A DNA stretch of 64,000 bases from Gordonia sp. (in: high G+C Gram-positive bacteria). GTDB taxonomy: Bacteria > Actinomycetota > Actinomycetes > Mycobacteriales > Mycobacteriaceae. The DNA lies in NCBI RefSeq assembly GCF_020438995.1, contig NZ_JAGQTN010000041.1:48486-112485 (forward strand), given 5' to 3'. A program made the translations under genes and the position numbers. Under the pieces are notes generated by a model, which did not search any database, was not told the DNA's origin, and was given only the letters and a program-made list of their open reading frames with translations. Shown one piece after another: positions 60,402 through 64,000 of the stretch. Positions within the stretch are counted from its first letter, which is position 1; each line of letters starts with the position of its first letter.

Positions 60402-62762
60402 GTGAATCCTGATATTGAATATACGGCCGAATTCGCTACGGCTCTTGACGCGCTGCACAAGGGTCATAGCATATTCTTGACCGGTAAAGCTGGAACAGGT
60501 AAGTCCACTCTGATACGTGACTTCATTGCTACATCTGACGCCCAAGTGTTCGTTACCGCTACCACCGGAATTGCCGCGCTCAATATTGGTGGCGAGACTG
60601 TTCACCGGCTGCTTGGTATGAAACCAGGAACGACTGAGTACGATGTGAATAGCGGCAGCTATCATCCGAAGTCACGTTCGCGGGTTATCAGATCGATTCA
60701 GACCCTGATTATCGACGAGGCGTCGATGTTGAGGGCGGACACCTTCGACATGATTGTCGCAATACTTGAAATGTATGGCCCGCAGCCGGAGAAACCCTTC
60801 GGAGGTGTGCAGCTCGTTCTCGTCGGTGACCTGTATCAGCTCCCACCAGTCGTTCGAGATGAGGAGAAGGACTATTTCCGGACCGTGTACGATTCTCCGT
60901 TCTTCTTCTCCGGCCACCGATATATCCGTGAACTCGTTCCACCGTTCGTCCTGACCAAGGTTTTTCGCCAATCAGGTGACCCTGAACTGACACAGCTGCT
61001 CAACGAAGTACGAGAAGGAGATGCCGCAGGAGGTGTGTGTGATGCGCTGAACCGTCGTGTGATTCCTGACTTCAGTATTCCGAATGATGAGTTCTGGTTG
61101 ACGTTGACAACCACCAATAGGATTGCAGCCGCGCGGAACAGCATGAGGCTCGACGCCCTGGAAGGTGTTTCGTACGAAAGCCATTCCTCAGTCGAGGGCG
61201 ATATTTCGGATGTAGAGGAGCCGAACGATCCCGTCGTGAAGTACAAGGTGGGTGCACAGATCATGATGCTTACCAATGATCCTGCCGATCGGTGGGTCAA
61301 TGGAACGGTCGGCACAATTGTGGCTGTTGATCCTACTGAAGGCGATCGGGTCCTGGTCGAATTCCGAACGGGTGGCACTGCATGGGTAGGTCGACACCGT
61401 TGGGAAACTACACGTCCTAGCGTAGAGGATGGCAGAATTGTGCACCAGGTTGTCGGCGTATTCGAGCAGGTTCCTTTCAGGCTTGCCTGGGCGATCACGA
61501 TTCACAAGAGCCAAGGCCAGACGCTCGATCGGATGGTCGTGGATCTATCGGGGGGTACGTTCAGCGATGGGCAGACTTACGTTGCACTCAGTCGTGCAAC
61601 TTCCTTGGAAGGGATAGTGCTTACTAAGCCTGTTGCGCCGAAGGACCTGAGGACCGACATCCGGGTGAAGAGGTTTCTGTCTCCGCATGACCCTGGTGCC
61701 GTGGAAGCTCCTCGGTGTGCCATATCAGTCTGGACGGTGGGGGCGGACTCGACGTTCGGGGGCAAGGCGCGGCCAGTGGAAATTGGTGTAGCGTTCTCCG
61801 ACGGAAGCAGAATATCCAGCATCGTAAATCCGCAACGAGACCCAGGAGACGCACTGGCGGACTACGGCCTATCGAACGACGACCTGTTGATTGCTCCGAC
61901 GCTGACGGAGGCGTGGTCCGTGATCGCACCTTTCGTTACAGGTTGTACGCCGGTTGGTGCCGACCTGGACCGCGTCGCCGAGATTCTTGACCACGAGGCC
62001 AAGAGACTGGGACAGTCGATTGCATTGCCACTGGGAACGGTAGTGACAATCATGCCAGACGACATTCAACCCAGAACCGCCTTGCAACAGGCAGTTCGTG
62101 ATCTGTATTGGGCATCGTTAGGTCCTGTTGACGACGTAGCCCAGGTCTTCTCGGAGTATGAGGAACGAGGCTCGTCGTCTGGGTACCTCCTATCGCGAGA
62201 CGGGCTGGTACAACCGGAATCGGCCGGGTCCCGAATTTCGGGGAGCCAAGTGGTTCGCGACAGCTTGATTCTGAGCGAAGTGGCTTTGCACAAGCGTCCG
62301 GACGCAGGGTCGATTTCCGAGGATTTCGTGACAGACGGCCACGTCGCCCGCGCTGTAACCGCGCGCCTTCGGAGCGTGGCTGAGGGCGCTGGGCGTCTCT
62401 CGGAGGGGCTTATCGAGCGGCTGGACCGCGTAGAAGCGCTCGTGAGATCGCCGCTCCGGGATGCGACCGATCTCATGGCACCTTGTCTTGCGGAAGTGTT
62501 GAGGCCCGGCGCGAGAGTATGCTTTACCGGCAGCTACGTTGATCCAAACGGGGAGGTGGTGAGCAAACGGGATCTGGAAGCACTTGCCGGCAGGAGCGGC
62601 TTGACGGTGGTCAAGGCTGTGACCAAGAGTAGATGCGATGTGCTTGTAACCGCACAGATAGGGTCTCAGTCAAGGAAGAGTCAGGACGCGAAGAAGTACA
62701 ACAAAGCAATCGTCGCGACCGGAGAGTTCCTTGACTGGGTTTCGGAAGTAGAGGAAAGGTAG
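60402..62762 (+). CDS. Pif1-like helicase with degenerate exonuclease-like region and BRCT domain
   Basis: The 786-residue protein starts at GTG 60402, with GGGAGGAG 6 nt upstream. Residues 1-430 are a Pif1/RecD-type SF1B helicase: Walker A GKAGTGKST (from about 28), Walker B LIIDEASML (about 101), GDLYQLPPV, and C-terminal motifs WAITIHKSQGQTLDRM and VALSRATS. Residues about 435-600 look like a DnaQ-type exonuclease (PVEIGVAFSDG, TPVGADLDRVAEILDHEAKRLG), but the DxE pair is missing. The C-terminus (about 700-786) is a BRCT domain beginning GARVCFTGSY. It is low in GC and lies 74 bp after hsdS. Role unknown; DNA processing in defence is likely. Confidence 0.82.
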   Translation: MNPDIEYTAEFATALDALHKGHSIFLTGKAGTGKSTLIRDFIATSDAQVFVTATTGIAALNIGGETVHRLLGMKPGTTEYDVNSGSYHPKSRSRVIRSIQTLIIDEASMLRADTFDMIVAILEMYGPQPEKPFGGVQLVLVGDLYQLPPVVRDEEKDYFRTVYDSPFFFSGHRYIRELVPPFVLTKVFRQSGDPELTQLLNEVREGDAAGGVCDALNRRVIPDFSIPNDEFWLTLTTTNRIAAARNSMRLDALEGVSYESHSSVEGDISDVEEPNDPVVKYKVGAQIMMLTNDPADRWVNGTVGTIVAVDPTEGDRVLVEFRTGGTAWVGRHRWETTRPSVEDGRIVHQVVGVFEQVPFRLAWAITIHKSQGQTLDRMVVDLSGGTFSDGQTYVALSRATSLEGIVLTKPVAPKDLRTDIRVKRFLSPHDPGAVEAPRCAISVWTVGADSTFGGKARPVEIGVAFSDGSRISSIVNPQRDPGDALADYGLSNDDLLIAPTLTEAWSVIAPFVTGCTPVGADLDRVAEILDHEAKRLGQSIALPLGTVVTIMPDDIQPRTALQQAVRDLYWASLGPVDDVAQVFSEYEERGSSSGYLLSRDGLVQPESAGSRISGSQVVRDSLILSEVALHKRPDAGSISEDFVTDGHVARAVTARLRSVAEGAGRLSEGLIERLDRVEALVRSPLRDATDLMAPCLAEVLRPGARVCFTGSYVDPNGEVVSKRDLEALAGRSGLTVVKAVTKSRCDVLVTAQIGSQSRKSQDAKKYNKAIVATGEFLDWVSEVEER

Positions 62763-62769
62763 ATAGAGG

Positions 62770-63324
62770 GTGTTCTCTTATGTCGTGGTTGTCAACGCCG
62801 GCGAGGACCGGGTAATTTCTTGGCAGGTTTCGGTACGTCCTGAGCCGGTGATGACAAGATTGGTCGGAGCATGGACGTCCGGGCACGTGCCCGCATCGAA
62901 GACCAGCGCTGTACTACTTGCAGGCCAGGGACCGACCCCGGAATCGGTGATGGAGATGGAGGTTTTCCAGTTTGAAGAATGCTGGAAGGTGGTACTCGCT
63001 GAACAGCATCGGTTGGAAACATTGAACACATTGTCACTGACGAAGTCCGGCGCGCCGCGGGCACCCATTGAATGGTCGATGATCCCCGATGTTCTGACCT
63101 TCGATACAGCTTTCCAGACCCTTCCTGGCGTTACAGATGACCCAGACATTGCATACACCCTGGGGATCGCGCGGTGGGTGCAAAGCCTCGCGGATGCTTG
63201 GGCTGAGCTTGAGACGATCAGGACCAGTCGGGACCACCTCCGTGGTGAAACTGACCATCCTCGGACGTTTCCCGGTGCTCCGGGGCTGGCCGAAGCCGTG
63301 TGTAGCAGCGAGTCCGTTTGCTGA
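62770..63324 (+). CDS. Hypothetical protein, 184 residues
   Basis: GTG 62770 follows the helicase stop by 7 bp, so it is probably in the same transcript. The protein begins MFSYVVVVNAGEDRVISWQV and continues with a beta-rich part (LVGAWTSGH, SAVLLAGQG) and a helical C-terminus (YTLGIARWVQSLADAWAELETIR). No catalytic motif, signal or membrane segment is seen. Minus-strand frames over the same stretch look like shadows. I do not recognise the family. Confidence 0.55.
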   Translation: MFSYVVVVNAGEDRVISWQVSVRPEPVMTRLVGAWTSGHVPASKTSAVLLAGQGPTPESVMEMEVFQFEECWKVVLAEQHRLETLNTLSLTKSGAPRAPIEWSMIPDVLTFDTAFQTLPGVTDDPDIAYTLGIARWVQSLADAWAELETIRTSRDHLRGETDHPRTFPGAPGLAEAVCSSESVC

Positions 63325-63491
63325 TGACGAGCGGTAGCGTGGCGATGATCGCGAACGTTGGGCATATCGACACTTCATGCTTCCTTCGGTCCCCACTACC
63401 GCCTGCACCCAAAGCGGCGCGATAGCGGTCGCATGTGGCAGGGTCCGGTACCCTGTGGTGTGTCCGATTTCTATCTCTATTGCGTGACGAC
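63325..63491. other. Intergenic stretch
   Basis: No feature recognised between the hypothetical gene and the broken HicA-like frame; a minus-strand frame running through here (63034-63639) overlaps the preceding gene and is not supported by a start signal. Confidence 0.4.
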
Positions 63492-63696
63492 ATGAGCTAC
63501 GAGCGAACGTCACGAAAAATGTTCGGTGATCTGATCGGAGTTCCTCAAGGGCCACAGCTTCCGGGTCGTCTACGAGATCCTCGGCGCAGAGGGCAGCCGG
63601 AAAATTGTCCGTCAAGGACATTCTCGTATAGTGCCCCAAGGTGAAATTGATATACTAATTTCGCCTTTCCCATCGATTGGATGTAATCTCGATTAG
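63492..63696 (+). pseudogene. Frameshifted HicA-like toxin remnant
   Basis: The frame from ATG 63492 (MSYERTSRKMFGDLI) breaks at about 63536-63540. Reading on in the +1 frame gives EFLKGHSFRVVYEIL, then GSRKIVRQGHSRIVPQGEID and a TAG at 63694. Removing one G from GGAG at 63537-63540 joins them into one protein resembling HicA mRNA interferases (LIxFLKxxGFRxV...GSHxIxR...), although the key GSH histidine is Arg here. Its end overlaps the minus-strand partial gene. It is either dead or a sequencing error. Confidence 0.35.
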
Positions 63697-64000
63697 CACA
63701 CGTGCGGGTGTATCATCGTCGTTTTCTGGCAATCTAGTTTCGCTCAGGATGATCCGCTCCACTCGAGTGGCGAGTGTCTTGAAATCGACATACCTGGGAT
63801 CATCGGAGCTGTACCAGTCCAGCGGTACGCGATCACGTACCGCTTCACGCAACTGTTGAAACCGTTGCCTGAACTGACCTAGATCCGCGAGTAGTGGTGG
63901 GAGTTCCGGCGTTTGAGAAGACAAAAGTGCTTGTCCTGGTTGATAATTGAGGTTGCGAAGCCAAAAACTATCAGACCGGGAGAAGCACCTTGTCGGTGAA
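63655..64000 (-). CDS. C-terminal part of an unknown protein (runs off the window)
   Basis: The minus-strand frame is open from the window edge to the TAG at 63657-63655, with no ATG or GTG. TTG 63924 could start an 89-residue protein, but the frame upstream (SFWLRNLNYQPGQALL) reads like protein, so a longer gene beyond 64000 is more likely. The visible end is helical (LADLGQFRQRFQQLREAVRD) followed by DWYSSDDPRYVDFKTLATRVERIIL and ARVLIEITSNRWERRN. Family not recognised. Confidence 0.5.
   Translation of the reverse strand, partial: SPTRCFSRSDSFWLRNLNYQPGQALLSSQTPELPPLLADLGQFRQRFQQLREAVRDRVPLDWYSSDDPRYVDFKTLATRVERIILSETRLPENDDDTPARVLIEITSNRWERRN

Noticed and set aside
63034-63639. 201-codon minus-strand frame
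   Set aside because: Overlaps the plus-strand hypothetical gene and the HicA-like remnant, lacks a ribosome-binding site, and its second half has shadow-like composition.

Overview
The window is high-GC actinobacterial chromosome, most likely from the genus Gordonia or a close mycolic-acid relative. The placement rests on gene content and gene order rather than on any RNA marker. From memory, gltB-gltD, sodA, glpQ1, bfrB, the DUF2470 gene, pheA, gpm2, a small zinc peptidase, a septum-formation protein, serS, an acyltransferase and a HAD phosphatase occur in the same order in Mycobacterium tuberculosis (about Rv3859c down to Rv3813c). No tRNA, rRNA, IS element, prophage or CRISPR array was seen.

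Layout. 1-4.2 kb: end of glutamate synthase (gltBD) and an exported flavin amine oxidase. 4.2-12.1 kb: three tandem membrane Ser/Thr kinases with extracellular PQQ-like sensor domains. 12.2-19.3 kb: small proteins, rraA, gabD2, a RecB-like nuclease and a Gly/Asn-repeat surface protein. 19.6-22.0 kb: an XRE regulator / ImmA-IrrE peptidase / membrane protein module. 21.9-31 kb: GDT1-type metal transporter, ECF transporter, FkbM methyltransferase, sodA, msrA and an AlkZ-like protein. 31-50 kb: the conserved core listed above, with cell-envelope proteins (LCP, CPBP). 50-55 kb: siderophore-interacting protein, AraC regulator, acyl-CoA dehydrogenase and two MmpS-like proteins. 55.3-64 kb: an accessory region with a type I modification system, a Pif1-like helicase carrying a BRCT domain, unknown genes and a broken HicA-like gene. 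Base composition falls visibly after about 59.1 kb.

How the genes work together. Metal homeostasis recurs. DtxR/IdeR-type 19-bp boxes sit on the promoters of the GDT1 transporter and the DUF2470 gene, and a cluster of weaker boxes lies upstream of the ferritin gene. SodA, MsrA and ferritin form an oxidative/iron defence set. Many genes have a TANNNT-like -10 element ending 6-8 nt before the start codon, so leaderless transcription appears to be common, and this was used to choose starts.

Best candidates for something new: (i) the 55.4-62.8 kb locus, in which an HTH plus inactive-looking methylase plus specificity-domain protein precedes HsdM, an HsdS with two closely similar recognition domains, and a Pif1 helicase / degenerate exonuclease-like / BRCT fusion, with no HsdR in view; (ii) the XRE-ImmA-membrane protein module; (iii) the tandem sensor kinases.
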